Shown: one piece after another, positions 22,894-31,280 of the stretch | Numbering within the stretch: position 1 is the first letter of the stretch | Layout: each line of letters opens with the position of its first letter | Assembly (NCBI GenBank): GCA_965248605.1 | Contig: CBDFJV010000007.1 | Span: 2,852,001 to 2,916,000 of the forward strand | Length of the DNA: 64,000 nt | Source of the DNA: CAUZJF01 sp965248605 | GTDB taxonomy: Bacteria > Chloroflexota > Dehalococcoidia > Lucifugimonadales > CAUZJF01 | Direction: 5' to 3' | Made by a program: the position numbers and the translations under genes | The notes under the pieces: model-generated | The model's database searches: none | What the model was told of the DNA's origin: nothing | What the model saw: only the letters and a program-made list of their open reading frames with translations

Positions 22894-24721
22894 ACGGGTC
22901 CTCCGTCGGCTCAACCGGTAGAGATTGCGCGATTGTAGCAGTGCCCGGCGTCGAATCCTTGGGAGGACGCGCGCCATTCTCCGACATCGGGAGTACCGTC
23001 GATACCGTGGTCCCGCCCCCTGGGGAGCTCGTAACTACGCACGTGCCCCCTACCACTTGGGCATAGTCGCTCATCGTGCCTATCCCCATGCCGTCCGAGT
23101 GTGCGCCCGGCTCGAATCCGCTGCCGTCGTCCCTGACGTTCAAACGCAGCAACTGGTCCGACGGCGCAGTGAGCTCGACCGACACGTTGCTCGCGCCGGA
23201 GTGTTTGATCACATTCGTGAACGCTTCCTCTGCAACTCGATAGGCCGCCAGCCGCACCCGCTCCGGAATCAGCCTCGAATTGGTCCGCTCGCGTCGCGTC
23301 AGGTCCGCATCCAGCTCCATGTCGACGGTGACGGCAGACTCAAAACGGTCCGCCAGCGACTGAAGCCCTGCCGTCAGACCACGCCGCAGGATAGATGGAT
23401 ACAGGCGCAAGCTGACCTGGCGTACATCCTTCTCAACGATCTCCTCGAGCTTGACGCGAATGTCGGCCAGCTCAGATGTCAGATTATTTTGTGACGTTGG
23501 GTCGAGCGCTTCGTCGATCTGGTGCATGAGTAAGATAATCTTGTTTTGCAGCGAGCCGTGTAGGTTGTGCGATATCTCGCGCCTCAGTGACTCTGCCACC
23601 TCCACTATGCGTGTGCGCGACTGGTGCAGCTCGGCTTCAATGCGCTTGCGCTCGTCGACTTCGAGCTCGAGTCGCTCATTGGAAGACGCCAGGTCGCGGG
23701 CGCGCTGGTCTAGTCGGTCCTGCGAGTCCTGCAAGCTCTCCGTCATTTTCTCGAAGGCCTGACTCAGGTCCCCGATCTCGTCGTTCCGGCTCTGGTGGGC
23801 CTCGAATGTCAGGTCGCCGGCAGCGACCTTCCGCGTCGCGTTAACAAGGCGTCGAACGGGGCGAAGAAAGTACTGTGCGACTCCGTAGGAAACGACACCG
23901 CCGATCAAGACAATAGCTAGGAACTGCCAGACTCTCTGGACAGTCAGGCTACTGATTTTCGCCTCCACAGCTTCAACGCCGTAAGAGACGTACACCGCTC
24001 CGAGTACGTCCCTCCCGGCTGTGATCGGCGCTGCGACCTCTAGCCGCTCTTCAGTGCGGTCGAGCAGCGTCCGACGTCCTTCGACCGCGCCCATCACAAA
24101 TTCGTCGCCGGAGAAGAAGTAGCCAATCTCATCAGCCGCGACTTCCGTATCTGGCCCCTCAACCTCCCTTAACTTGAACCCTCTGCTAACGAGAGTGCCA
24201 GCCGGTAAGAGGAACCCCGATGTCGAGTATGGCTCTTCAAACGCGATGACCTTCCCGACGAAACCCTCCACGGTGGAGATACCGCTCCCGCGGTTTGCTA
24301 GGTACACGCTCCAGTAGGTCGGTACCTCTTCTTTCCACCTCCGGAGGATTACTTCGGAATCTGCGATCTCCTGGACCGCCAGAGTAGGGAAGGGGCTATC
24401 GAAATAGACATCCGCCTGACCCTCATTCATGAGGCGGTCCATATCCTCGATACTGCTCGCGATCACGACGCGCCCTTCGGAGATCCCGAATTCTTTGAGG
24501 TTATCGGCTAGATAGTCCGCCAATGGCTGGAAACGCCTTACCTTCTTAGCGGGGTCCAGGGGGTCGATGTCACCGAGGACTATGGCCAAGCCGCTGGACG
24601 CGGCAGGCGACGGCACGGCCGTCGGTGTGGAGTCGTCGGAGCCACAGGCGACCGCCACCGAGATCAGCAGCACGGCGGCAGCGGCCACATTACGCCATTC
24701 AATTCGAAGCTGAGTGCTCAC
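22886..24721 (-). CDS. Histidine kinase with lipobox and PhnD-like sensor domain
   Basis: A 611-residue NarL-type sensor kinase with an unusual front end. Residues 1-26 form a lipoprotein-type signal ending ISVAVACGSD. Residues 45-200 resemble the periplasmic binding protein of phosphonate/phosphate importers (PhnD): FQPLADYLADNLKEFG, GQADVYFDSPFPTLA, VIAFEEPYSTSGFLLPAG. After an APITAGRDVLGAVYVSYG segment comes a membrane helix (FLAIVLIGGVVSYGVAQYFL), a HAMP domain (RPVRRLVNATRKVAAGDLTF), a coiled coil, a DHp helix with the candidate histidine in EISHNLHGSLQNK, and a HATPase with N box EEAFTNVIKHSG and DDGSGF/GMGIGTM G boxes. It should sense a small anion outside the cell and signal to a LuxR-type regulator, probably that at 18964. 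Confidence 0.82.
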   Translation of the reverse strand: MSTQLRIEWRNVAAAAVLLISVAVACGSDDSTPTAVPSPAASSGLAIVLGDIDPLDPAKKVRRFQPLADYLADNLKEFGISEGRVVIASSIEDMDRLMNEGQADVYFDSPFPTLAVQEIADSEVILRRWKEEVPTYWSVYLANRGSGISTVEGFVGKVIAFEEPYSTSGFLLPAGTLVSRGFKLREVEGPDTEVAADEIGYFFSGDEFVMGAVEGRRTLLDRTEERLEVAAPITAGRDVLGAVYVSYGVEAVEAKISSLTVQRVWQFLAIVLIGGVVSYGVAQYFLRPVRRLVNATRKVAAGDLTFEAHQSRNDEIGDLSQAFEKMTESLQDSQDRLDQRARDLASSNERLELEVDERKRIEAELHQSRTRIVEVAESLRREISHNLHGSLQNKIILLMHQIDEALDPTSQNNLTSELADIRVKLEEIVEKDVRQVSLRLYPSILRRGLTAGLQSLADRFESAVTVDMELDADLTRRERTNSRLIPERVRLAAYRVAEEAFTNVIKHSGASNVSVELTAPSDQLLRLNVRDDGSGFEPGAHSDGMGIGTMSDYAQVVGGTCVVTSSPGGGTTVSTVLPMSENGARPPKDSTPGTATIAQSLPVEPTEDPYE

Positions 24722-24811
24722 TCCAAACCCCGTTGTTTCGGCTTCCGAGCGGCTCTCGCCGGCCGCGCTGAGACCAACAAAGGACTTTCAGTCAAAGCCT
24801 GGCGCTAAGAC

Positions 24812-24946
24812 GGGTGTGATCAAAAGCAGGCAGAACGACCTTATCAGAACAACGGACCAGCTTGGTCGGAACGCTTCGGGCGTCCCGATGTGGCATCGGG
24901 ACGCACCTAGAAATGCCGAAGATGCCTACCACTTTTAATCAAACCC
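24812..24946. mobile_element. Non-autonomous element (MITE-like), copy 1
   Basis: A 135-bp element with terminal inverted repeats GGGTGTGATCAAAAG (24812-24826) and CTTTTAATCAAACCC (24932-24946), flanked by a perfect 9-bp direct repeat CGCTAAGAC at 24803-24811 and 24947-24955. A second copy with its own 9-bp duplication is at 50916-51039. They share ACGGACCAGCTTGGTCGG and AATGCCGAAGATGC segments; the middle differs (here a palindrome around GGGCGTCCCGATG). It has no coding capacity. Nine-base duplications are made by several IS families, so the parent transposase cannot be named. The right duplication includes the stop codon of the gene ending at 24949. Confidence 0.85.
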
Positions 24947-24948
24947 CG

Positions 24949-25236
24949 CTAAGACCACGTAAACCAGGGTAGGAGGACCCCGACTAACGAACGCCGCTCA
25001 GGAGCATTGCCGTTCCTGATGCACTTCGCAAGGTAGTTGTGTAGCCGGATGAAGCCAGGTAGGTGGATACCATCGGCTTCCAATCTTCTGTACAGGTCTT
25101 GCGCCATCGCTAACGGGTCCGGCTGATCAACCCGTTCCCATTCGACAACGAAATCGTACGTCAGGGACATGACGAGCGTTTCAGCCCCGTTGGAAGACCA
25201 GTTCCTTTCCAGGCTCCTTAGCTTCGATTGGGCCAT
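24949..25236 (-). CDS. Hypothetical 95-residue protein downstream of HTH gene
   Basis: A small protein starting MAQSKLRSLERNWSSNG, with a YDFVVEWERVDQPDPLAMAQ segment and ending SLVGVLLPWFTWS. I recognise no family. Its start overlaps the 3' end of the helix-turn-helix gene at 25218 by 19 bases, so the two are likely translated together. The stop codon lies in the 9-bp target duplication of the MITE-like element, which left the frame intact. Confidence 0.5.
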   Translation of the reverse strand: MAQSKLRSLERNWSSNGAETLVMSLTYDFVVEWERVDQPDPLAMAQDLYRRLEADGIHLPGFIRLHNYLAKCIRNGNAPERRSLVGVLLPWFTWS

Positions 25237-25556
25237 GGGTTCCGACTCTTTGCCCAAAGCGGCATGGCATCGTCCAAGATTTCCAGCCGACGCTCGACTC
25301 GTTCGAGATCGTTGACCTTGAAGCTAACTGACAGGGCTGTTCGGATCGCACGTAATCTAACACGTGGATCGGGATCTCTCATCAAGTCCCTCAACAGAGG
25401 AATAGACTCAAGCATGAGGCCTTTGAGCTCGACCTTGGTGAATTCCGCCAGCTCACCGCGGGCTCGAGCGAGCCTTTCCCGAAATTCCTCATCCTTCATC
25501 CAGTTGTACACAGTTTTCCTGTCGATTCCCGGTAGCTTTGCAGCTTTAGCGACCAC
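25218..25556 (-). CDS. Small HTH protein (terminase-small-subunit-like)
   Basis: At least 112 residues. A helix-turn-helix (AKAAKLPGIDRKTVYNWM) followed by KDEEFRERLARARGELA and a HEAT-like segment DLMRDPDPRVRLRAIRTAL. This arrangement is seen in small DNA-binding proteins of prophage and transposon regions. The frame stays open upstream to about 25640 and adds LSVRQQAALPYLVAEP, which matches the start of the broken paralogue at 8671-8945. The only start with a ribosome site there (GGGAGG) would be an ATT at 25640, so the true start is uncertain and the gene may be slightly damaged. It forms a pair with the next gene. Confidence 0.55.
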   Translation of the reverse strand: MVAKAAKLPGIDRKTVYNWMKDEEFRERLARARGELAEFTKVELKGLMLESIPLLRDLMRDPDPRVRLRAIRTALSVSFKVNDLERVERRLEILDDAMPLWAKSRNPWPNRS

Positions 25557-25743
25557 AGGCTCAGCTACGAGGTACGGCAGGGCGGCTTGCTGCCTTACGC
25601 TGAGTGCGGTCGAACCGTTCGTGGAATTCTGTTGAAGAATGTTGAACCTCCCGTTTGGGGGCCAGATTCATCCCTCGGATTTGGATTATACCCCTGTTTC
25701 GCAGTGTAGCACATACGTTCGGCTAGTGGAAGCCAGGGTCTTC

Positions 25744-26289
25744 GGGGCACAGCCCCTATGTATGCAGCAAAGCGAGTTGCTTTCATACGTTTCGTCCGCC
25801 CTGCGGATGTATGGTTGCTCACTTCAGCTTGCGGTTGTATCTAATTACCGTGGGTCAAATCCCCCCAACCCCCCTTTTCAAAGGGGGGACAGAGCCGGAC
25901 CCCAGGAGCGGACTGGTGGGCTCTCAAGTAACTGCTCGGTTTTTGAGGGCCTTGCGGGAGCGCCAGGGCAGGCGCGGGGGCACAGCCCCTATGTATGCAG
26001 CAACGCGAGTTGCTTTCATACGTTTCTTCCGCCCTGTGGATGTATGGTTGCTCACTTTCAGCTTGCGGTTGTATCTAATTACCGTGGGTCAAATCCCCCC
26101 AACCCCCCTTTTCAAAGGGGGGACAGAGCCGGACCCCAGGAGCGGACTGGTGGGCTCTCAAGTAACTGCTCGGTTTTTGAGGGCCTTGCGGGAGCGCCAG
26201 GGCAGGCACGGGGGCACTGCCCCTACGTACGCAGCAAAGCGAGTTGCTTTCATACGTTTTGACCGCCCTGCGGATGTATGGTTGCTCAG
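25744..26289. repeat. 233/234-bp tandem repeat, about 2.3 units
   Basis: Units begin with GGGGCAC(A/T)GCCCCTA at 25744, 25977 and 26211. Each contains GCAGCAAAGCGAGTTGCTTTC, GCGGATGTATGGTTGCTCA, and a CAAATCCCCCC..AAAGGGGGG segment that also occurs alone near 29141. The third unit is partial. The units are nearly identical, so the array is recent. Open frames across it arise from periodicity and are not taken as genes. The interval 25641-26360 holds no other feature. Confidence 0.85.
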
Positions 26290-26360
26290 GATGAGCGGGT
26301 CCGGTGGGTAGGATTCCCGACGATCGGGACCCGTCGACGCCGCCTAGTCTGCCAACTATA

Positions 26361-27026
26361 ATGGCAGTGACCAGAGTTCGTTCCGAGAGGTATCCACTAG
26401 TGACCTTCCTTCCACCATCGGCCGCCCTCGCTCTCAAAGAGTGGGCCGTTGCCGTCGACGCTTTGGCCGCCGGAAAGCAGATTATGGTCCTCAGAAAAGG
26501 TGGGATACACCGGGAAGACAAGGAGTTCCGGGTCGTACACCCTGAGTTTCTGTTGTATCCAACGTACGAGCACCAGAAAGCCGAGTTGCTCAAGAACGAC
26601 TCCCACTCCGACCTTGCGAGGACTCTCGAAGAAGACGACGTGGACAGCCTGGTGACTCTCGCCCGATGGTGTCAGGTCACCGACGTCTTCGAGCTGAGAG
26701 ATGGCGAGACGCTGGTCAGCCTCTCGCCCTTCCACATCTGGGCTGACGACTACGCGCACAAGAGACTCCACTGGCGCCCCAAGCAGCCGCTGACGGTCTT
26801 GCTGCTCAGGGTCTACGAGCTTCAGCAGCCCCAGGCCGTTCCGGTCCTCGACGAATTTGTCGGCTGCAAGTCCTGGGTCGAGCTCGGTCAGGACATACCT
26901 CTCGGCTTTATGTCTCCGGCGCTCTCCGATCTAGACTACAACCGGAAGGTCGACGCGATCAGAGCTACCTTGGCAGATAGCGGAGGTGCGCTTGCAGGCG
27001 CGTCGACCGCAAGGGCGGCAGAATGA
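26361..27026 (+). CDS. DUF1802 family protein
   Basis: A 221-residue protein of the DUF1802 family: LKEWAVAVDALAAGKQIMVL then RKGGIHRE near the N-terminus, followed by FLLYPTYEHQKAELL, are the recognisable family blocks. The function is unknown. I chose the ATG at 26361; the longer frame from 26304 begins in non-conserved sequence. Its stop overlaps the start of the aldo/keto reductase by four bases (ATGA), so the two form an operon. Confidence 0.75.
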   Translation: MAVTRVRSERYPLVTFLPPSAALALKEWAVAVDALAAGKQIMVLRKGGIHREDKEFRVVHPEFLLYPTYEHQKAELLKNDSHSDLARTLEEDDVDSLVTLARWCQVTDVFELRDGETLVSLSPFHIWADDYAHKRLHWRPKQPLTVLLLRVYELQQPQAVPVLDEFVGCKSWVELGQDIPLGFMSPALSDLDYNRKVDAIRATLADSGGALAGASTARAAE

Positions 27027-28024
27027 AGTTCAGAACGCTTGGTGCCACGGACCTCGAAGTCTCGGAAGTCGGTTTCGGCGTCTGGACCGTTGCCACTAAC
27101 TGGTGGGGGAAGATCACCGAAGAGCAGGGCGTAGGTCTTTTACAGAAGGCCTACGACCTCGAGATCAACCTGTTCGACACGGCGGACGCGTACGGCGACG
27201 GGTACGGCGAGGAGATAGTGTCCAAGGCCTTGGGCCGAAAGCGCCACGAGATCATTCTCTGCACCAAGTTCGGCTACGACATCTACGACGACGCGCCGAG
27301 AGAAGGACACACCGAGCGGCCGCAGAACTTCGACCCGGAGTTTATCCGAAGCGCCTGCGAGCAGAGCCTGCGCCGTCTCGGCACCGATTACATCGACCTT
27401 TACCAGCTACACAACCCCCGCATCGACACCATCGAAAGGGACGAGGTCTTTGATACCCTCGACGAGCTCGCCTCGGAGGGCAAGATTCGCTACTACGGTG
27501 TGGCGTTAGGACCGGACATCGGCTGGTTCGAAGAAGGTGAGGCGTCGATGAAGGAGCGTAGCACCCCAACTCTTCAGATAATCTACAGCATCCTGGAGCA
27601 GGACCCGGCCAATCGCTTCTTCCCCATAGCCGAAGAGAATGACACCGGTCTCATGACACGGGTGCCGCACGCTTCGGGGATGCTGGACGGCACCTACTCC
27701 AAGGACACGGTGTTCGACGCGAGTGACCATCGAAGCCACCGTCGCCGGCAGTGGCTTGAGCAGAGCCTTCAGAAGGTGGCGACTCTCGATTTCCTCACAG
27801 AGGGCATAGATTCGACCATCGGACAAATCGCCATCAGGTTCGCGCTGGCGGGGCCAAAGGTCGCGTCAGTGCTACCTAACGTCACGAACCTGCCGCAACT
27901 CGAGGAGTTCGCGGCGGCGCCGCACACCGAGGAAATCCCGCAAGAGTTTCTGGACCGGGTCGCCGAGTTGTACGAAGAGAACTTCTACGTCGAGTCGGTC
28001 GCTGAGGCGTCCGACGCCGAGTGA
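27023..28024 (+). CDS. Aldo/keto reductase
   Basis: A 333-residue NADPH-dependent oxidoreductase with the TIM-barrel aldo/keto reductase tetrad: Asp and Tyr in LFDTADAYGDG, Lys in LCTKFGYD, and His in LYQLHNPR. The C-terminal QIAIRFALAGPKVASVLPN cofactor loop is present. It reduces aldehydes or ketones, or acts in reverse on alcohols; the substrate is not evident. It is translationally coupled to the upstream DUF1802 gene. Its last 40 bases overlap the 3' end of the convergent EVE-domain gene. Confidence 0.85.
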   Translation: MKFRTLGATDLEVSEVGFGVWTVATNWWGKITEEQGVGLLQKAYDLEINLFDTADAYGDGYGEEIVSKALGRKRHEIILCTKFGYDIYDDAPREGHTERPQNFDPEFIRSACEQSLRRLGTDYIDLYQLHNPRIDTIERDEVFDTLDELASEGKIRYYGVALGPDIGWFEEGEASMKERSTPTLQIIYSILEQDPANRFFPIAEENDTGLMTRVPHASGMLDGTYSKDTVFDASDHRSHRRRQWLEQSLQKVATLDFLTEGIDSTIGQIAIRFALAGPKVASVLPNVTNLPQLEEFAAAPHTEEIPQEFLDRVAELYEENFYVESVAEASDAE

Positions 28025-28965
28025 TTCTCGGCGGTCTCCGTGCTAGCTACAGGCTCATCGGCGACCGGTTCATCCGAAGCTTCGACCGCCTGTGGCTCGG
28101 GTGCCACGTCGATCTCTTCCAGCTCGACTTGAGCAACCTCCGCCTCTGACGCGACGTCGTTCGGGTCTGCTGGATTCCGGCTTTCGCCGGAATGACGAAT
28201 TGGCTGTGGCTCGGGCGCCACGCCGACCTCTTCCGGTTCGATTTGAGCAGCTTCTGATTCTGACGCGACCTCGAGCGGGTCTGCTGGATTCCGGCCTTCG
28301 CCGGAATGACGAATTGCCTGCGCCCCGGGCGCCGTGTCTATTTCATCAGGCTGCCTCTGACCAGTGCGGGCTTCAGCCTCTGACGTAACCTCATTCTCGA
28401 CTGTGGGTGTTATGGCCTCTGGCTCGGACACTGCCTCGTCCCGCTCGGCTGAGGTGCGCTTCCCGTCCTGCCTTTGAGAACGGTCCCGCCTCTGGCCGCG
28501 GTCCCGTCGCCTTCTGCGCTTCGACTTGACGCGCTTCATCTCGCCTTCGATGAGCCTGTAGTCTCTCTGCGGCAAGATATGAAGCGTTTCGACGAATGCG
28601 AGTGGCCACTGCTCCGGCGCCCAGCGCTTCACGTATTCGAGCCTGGGCCCGAGATCCAAGGCGTCGATATAGTCGGGTTCGGCGAGAACGATCAGCGGCG
28701 ACATATGTACCCGAAGGGGGTATTCCTCGCGCTGCCCGTTACTCTGCCAGACCGGAGTCCGGTCCTCGAAGTACTTGGACGTGACGGTTGCCGTCGCGGT
28801 CCACTTGCGGATTCCGGACACGTAAAAGAGGATCCGGTCGTCAGGCTCGATCCGCTGGGCGCGCCGCCTCTGTCGATGCGTCAGCCCGTGTACGTCGAAT
28901 CCTCGCTCTTTGCTGATGCGAAAATTTTCCGGCGACTGGACAACCATCCAGTAGTTTTTCGGCAT
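27985..28965 (-). CDS. EVE-domain protein with repeat-derived acidic tail
   Basis: A 326-residue protein. The first 145 residues form an EVE domain, a PUA-like fold that binds modified bases or RNA (NYWMVVQSPENFRISKERGF, RILFYVSGIRKW, FVETLHILPQRDYRLIEGEM). A basic stretch KSKRRRRRDRGQRRDR follows, then a long acidic disordered tail. The tail has tandem 38-residue units; two include IRHSGEGRNPADP or IRHSGESRNPADP, which are translations of the ATTCCGGC..GCCGGAAT palindrome on the opposite strand. So a dispersed repeat has become coding sequence and been amplified. The C-terminus overlaps the aldo/keto reductase by 40 bases. Confidence 0.75.
   Translation of the reverse strand: MPKNYWMVVQSPENFRISKERGFDVHGLTHRQRRRAQRIEPDDRILFYVSGIRKWTATATVTSKYFEDRTPVWQSNGQREEYPLRVHMSPLIVLAEPDYIDALDLGPRLEYVKRWAPEQWPLAFVETLHILPQRDYRLIEGEMKRVKSKRRRRRDRGQRRDRSQRQDGKRTSAERDEAVSEPEAITPTVENEVTSEAEARTGQRQPDEIDTAPGAQAIRHSGEGRNPADPLEVASESEAAQIEPEEVGVAPEPQPIRHSGESRNPADPNDVASEAEVAQVELEEIDVAPEPQAVEASDEPVADEPVASTETAENHSASDASATDST
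28174..28193. repeat. ATTCCGGC/GCCGGAAT palindrome inside coding sequence, copy 1
   Basis: An 8-bp-arm palindrome with a TTTC loop, followed by GACG. It is in frame in the EVE-domain gene and spaced 114 bp from the second copy at 28288. Confidence 0.8.
28288..28307. repeat. ATTCCGGC/GCCGGAAT palindrome inside coding sequence, copy 2
   Basis: Same palindrome as at 28174 with CTTC in the loop. The 114-bp spacing equals 38 codons, so it belongs to a tandem duplication in the gene's tail. Confidence 0.8.
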
Positions 28966-29333
28966 GGGCTTGGCTCCGAATTACCATTTGCTTCGTGACG
29001 TTACATTCTACCATCGGACTTTGTTAGTTAAAGTCCCGGAAGTCACCTCCACGGTCCTTCGACGGACTCAGAGACGAACGGCGACCGCTGGATTCCGGCT
29101 TTCGCCGGAATGACGGACCGGCTCGTCGTTCGACAGGGGCAAATCCCCCCTAACCCCCTTTCCAAAGGGGGGGAAGCTCTGAACGGAAACCCTCTTTGCA
29201 AAAGGGGGGGAAGCTCTGCACGGACGGATGTGCGACTATCCGCCAGTGGTGAACCCTTCGATGGATTAAGGACAAGCGCGGCGGATCACGGTCTGGTCCG
29301 GCCCTTTCTGACAATGAAAAGGTCTAGGTCACC
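28966..29333. other. Gene-free interval with two dispersed repeat types
   Basis: No gene is seen. It contains the ATTCCGGC/GCCGGAAT palindrome at 29092-29111 followed by TGACGGA, then two CCCCCCTAACCCCC..AAAGGGGGGG-type blocks at about 29141-29213 that match the segment in the tandem repeat at 25744-26289. Confidence 0.65.
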
Positions 29334-30491
29334 TTACGAGATGTCTCTCATTATGTTGTACATGTGCAGGAATAGTTTCCACGCTTCACGGGTATAGTCG
29401 AGCGGGCCGACACCTCCGTCTTCGTCGACGTGCACTTGTATCTGCTTTTGGAAGAACGAGAACTCGGTGTAATAAGTGTTCCCGACGCCCAGAGCTCTAG
29501 CGAACCTGCCGGACTCTTCCGATGGCACCAGCTTGTCAGCACGGTCGTGCATGATAAGGACGCGCGCCTTCAGCTTGTCGATGTTCGTGCTCGGCGAAAT
29601 CCGGCGCATCAGATCCTTGGTCTTGGGCGCGAGGGCATCGACGAGCCCGTCGACCTCGGCGTGAGGCGCGCCCTTCAAGAGGCGGTAAGCGGCCACAGCT
29701 TCGGACGTTTGCAGAGCGGTCAGGTCGTCTTGGCTATCTTTCTTGTCGTAGAAGATGTTAGTTAGCAAAGCCCGGTCTTCAGGGTCCGATACGCCGTCTA
29801 TCAGGTGATAGCGGAGCACTCGGAGGGGGAGGTCGTCGGTTTCCCATGGTGCAACGTAGTCGTCTCCGAACCGGCTTCTGCTACCCATCGCCTTGACATA
29901 GTCGAACATGTCGTAATAACCGGCGAAGAAATTGACGAACTTAACGTGGTCTCGGATCCGGTCGTTCTGGGCGGCAACGGTTGCCATGGAGGCACCGGTA
30001 CAAATGCCGCCCATACCAACTCGCTCGGGGTCGACCCGATCAAGGCCTCTGAGGTACTGGAACGCATGCACGAGATGGTCGATGTCGTCGATGGAGAGGC
30101 GCTGCTGCTCCTGCGTTTCGAGCCAGGGGAGCATGACCACCATTCCCGCCCTGGCGAGTCCCTCGGCCAGAGCTACGACCCGCTGGTCCTGTCGTGGAGG
30201 CTCGGCCACAACGCCAAGGAAAAAGAGGACGGCGCTGTGCTCACCGGAGCCGCCCGGCAAATAGAGGTCTGCGGTACCCAGGCCATCGGCCTTAGGGTAG
30301 GTAATCTCCCGCCATACCGGGTCAGGAGTCACCCACTCTTGCGGCTTGATCGGGATGCCTGGAAGGACCTGGGGGATGAATAGCGCGGTCCGAACGGCAG
30401 CCCGGCCCTGAGGCGTGACGCACGTGCCGAGCATCACGAGGCCTAGGAGGACTCCGGCGGCGATCAGTAGCCTGCGCAGAAACCTGCGCAC
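29334..30491 (-). CDS. Membrane-anchored alpha/beta hydrolase with Cys nucleophile
   Basis: A 385-residue protein with an N-terminal hydrophobic helix (LLIAAGVLLGLVMLGTCV) that should be a signal anchor. The rest is an alpha/beta hydrolase: strand HSAVLFFLGVVAEPP, the nucleophile elbow GMGGICTGASM, and the acid loop LIMHDRADKLVPSEES. The elbow has cysteine where most hydrolases have serine, as in dienelactone hydrolase (GxCxG). The substrate is unknown. The gene is monocistronic and divergent from ispD, with 78 bases between starts. Confidence 0.75.
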   Translation of the reverse strand: MRRFLRRLLIAAGVLLGLVMLGTCVTPQGRAAVRTALFIPQVLPGIPIKPQEWVTPDPVWREITYPKADGLGTADLYLPGGSGEHSAVLFFLGVVAEPPRQDQRVVALAEGLARAGMVVMLPWLETQEQQRLSIDDIDHLVHAFQYLRGLDRVDPERVGMGGICTGASMATVAAQNDRIRDHVKFVNFFAGYYDMFDYVKAMGSRSRFGDDYVAPWETDDLPLRVLRYHLIDGVSDPEDRALLTNIFYDKKDSQDDLTALQTSEAVAAYRLLKGAPHAEVDGLVDALAPKTKDLMRRISPSTNIDKLKARVLIMHDRADKLVPSEESGRFARALGVGNTYYTEFSFFQKQIQVHVDEDGGVGPLDYTREAWKLFLHMYNIMRDIS

Positions 30492-30569
30492 GGTCTCGCC
30501 CCTTCCTTCTCAATACCAGTCGGTCCAGCTTCAGAGGTATTATAACTAGAGAAGAGCGGAGAATACGTA

Positions 30570-31280
30570 ATGCAGACACAGGACCAGGGTGTTCCCGACG
30601 GGACCGTCGGGGCGATCGTGCTCGCAGCTGGTTCGAGCAGAAGGATGGGAGCCGTTGACAAGGTGTTCCTTTCGCTGCTTGAACGGCCGTTGGTCAGCTA
30701 CAGTCTCAAGACGTTGAACGATTCGCCAAAAGTCGATTCGATAGTCCTGGTCACGTCTCCTGACAAGATGGAACGTGCCCAGGAACTGGTCTCTGAATCG
30801 GGCTGGGAGAAGGTGTCCGAGGTATGCCTTGGAGGCGTTCGGCGACAGGACTCAGTGAGAAGCGGGTTGGAGAGAATAGGAGAGATGGCGTGGGTGATCG
30901 TCCACGACGCCGCCCGGCCGTTCGTCGATGAGGGCATCATTGCCCGAGGACTTCGGGAGGTCCGGCACACGGGAGCCGCGGTGTCGGCCGTGCCGGTCAG
31001 GGATACGATAAAATCAGCGAACTCGGACGGAGTCGTTACGGAGACGCTCGATCGCAGTCGGCTATGGCACGTACAGACTCCTCAGCTGTTCGCCGTAGAC
31101 ACGCTGCGTAGAGCCCACAATCGCATAAGCCACGACGTTACCGACGACGCCTCGATGGTTGAACGGATTGGAGGAACGGTACGAGTGTTCGCAGGTTCGT
31201 ACGAAAACTTCAAGATCACCACACCTCAGGACGTTGCCATCGCTGAAGCAGTGCTGAGGGCACGACAGGCCCGGGAATGA
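30570..31280 (+). CDS. ispD: 2-C-methyl-D-erythritol 4-phosphate cytidylyltransferase
   Basis: A 236-residue enzyme that couples CTP to methylerythritol 4-phosphate, the third step of the MEP isoprenoid pathway. Visible motifs: the nucleotide-binding IVLAAGSSRRMG (residues 16-27), GGVRRQDSV, the VHDAARPFV block, and LWHVQTPQLF with DDASMVE near the C-terminus. It overlaps ispF by four bases (ATGA), and ispF in turn overlaps cysS, so the three are one translationally coupled operon. Confidence 0.95.
   Translation: MQTQDQGVPDGTVGAIVLAAGSSRRMGAVDKVFLSLLERPLVSYSLKTLNDSPKVDSIVLVTSPDKMERAQELVSESGWEKVSEVCLGGVRRQDSVRSGLERIGEMAWVIVHDAARPFVDEGIIARGLREVRHTGAAVSAVPVRDTIKSANSDGVVTETLDRSRLWHVQTPQLFAVDTLRRAHNRISHDVTDDASMVERIGGTVRVFAGSYENFKITTPQDVAIAEAVLRARQARE

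Noticed and set aside
25744..26289. Possible CRISPR array
   Set aside because: The repeat unit is 233 bp with no short repeat/variable spacer pattern, and no cas gene is nearby.
25639..26311. Two open frames (207 and 166 codons) over the tandem array
   Set aside because: They repeat with the 233-bp period, cross the partial unit without a natural end and lack a ribosome site.
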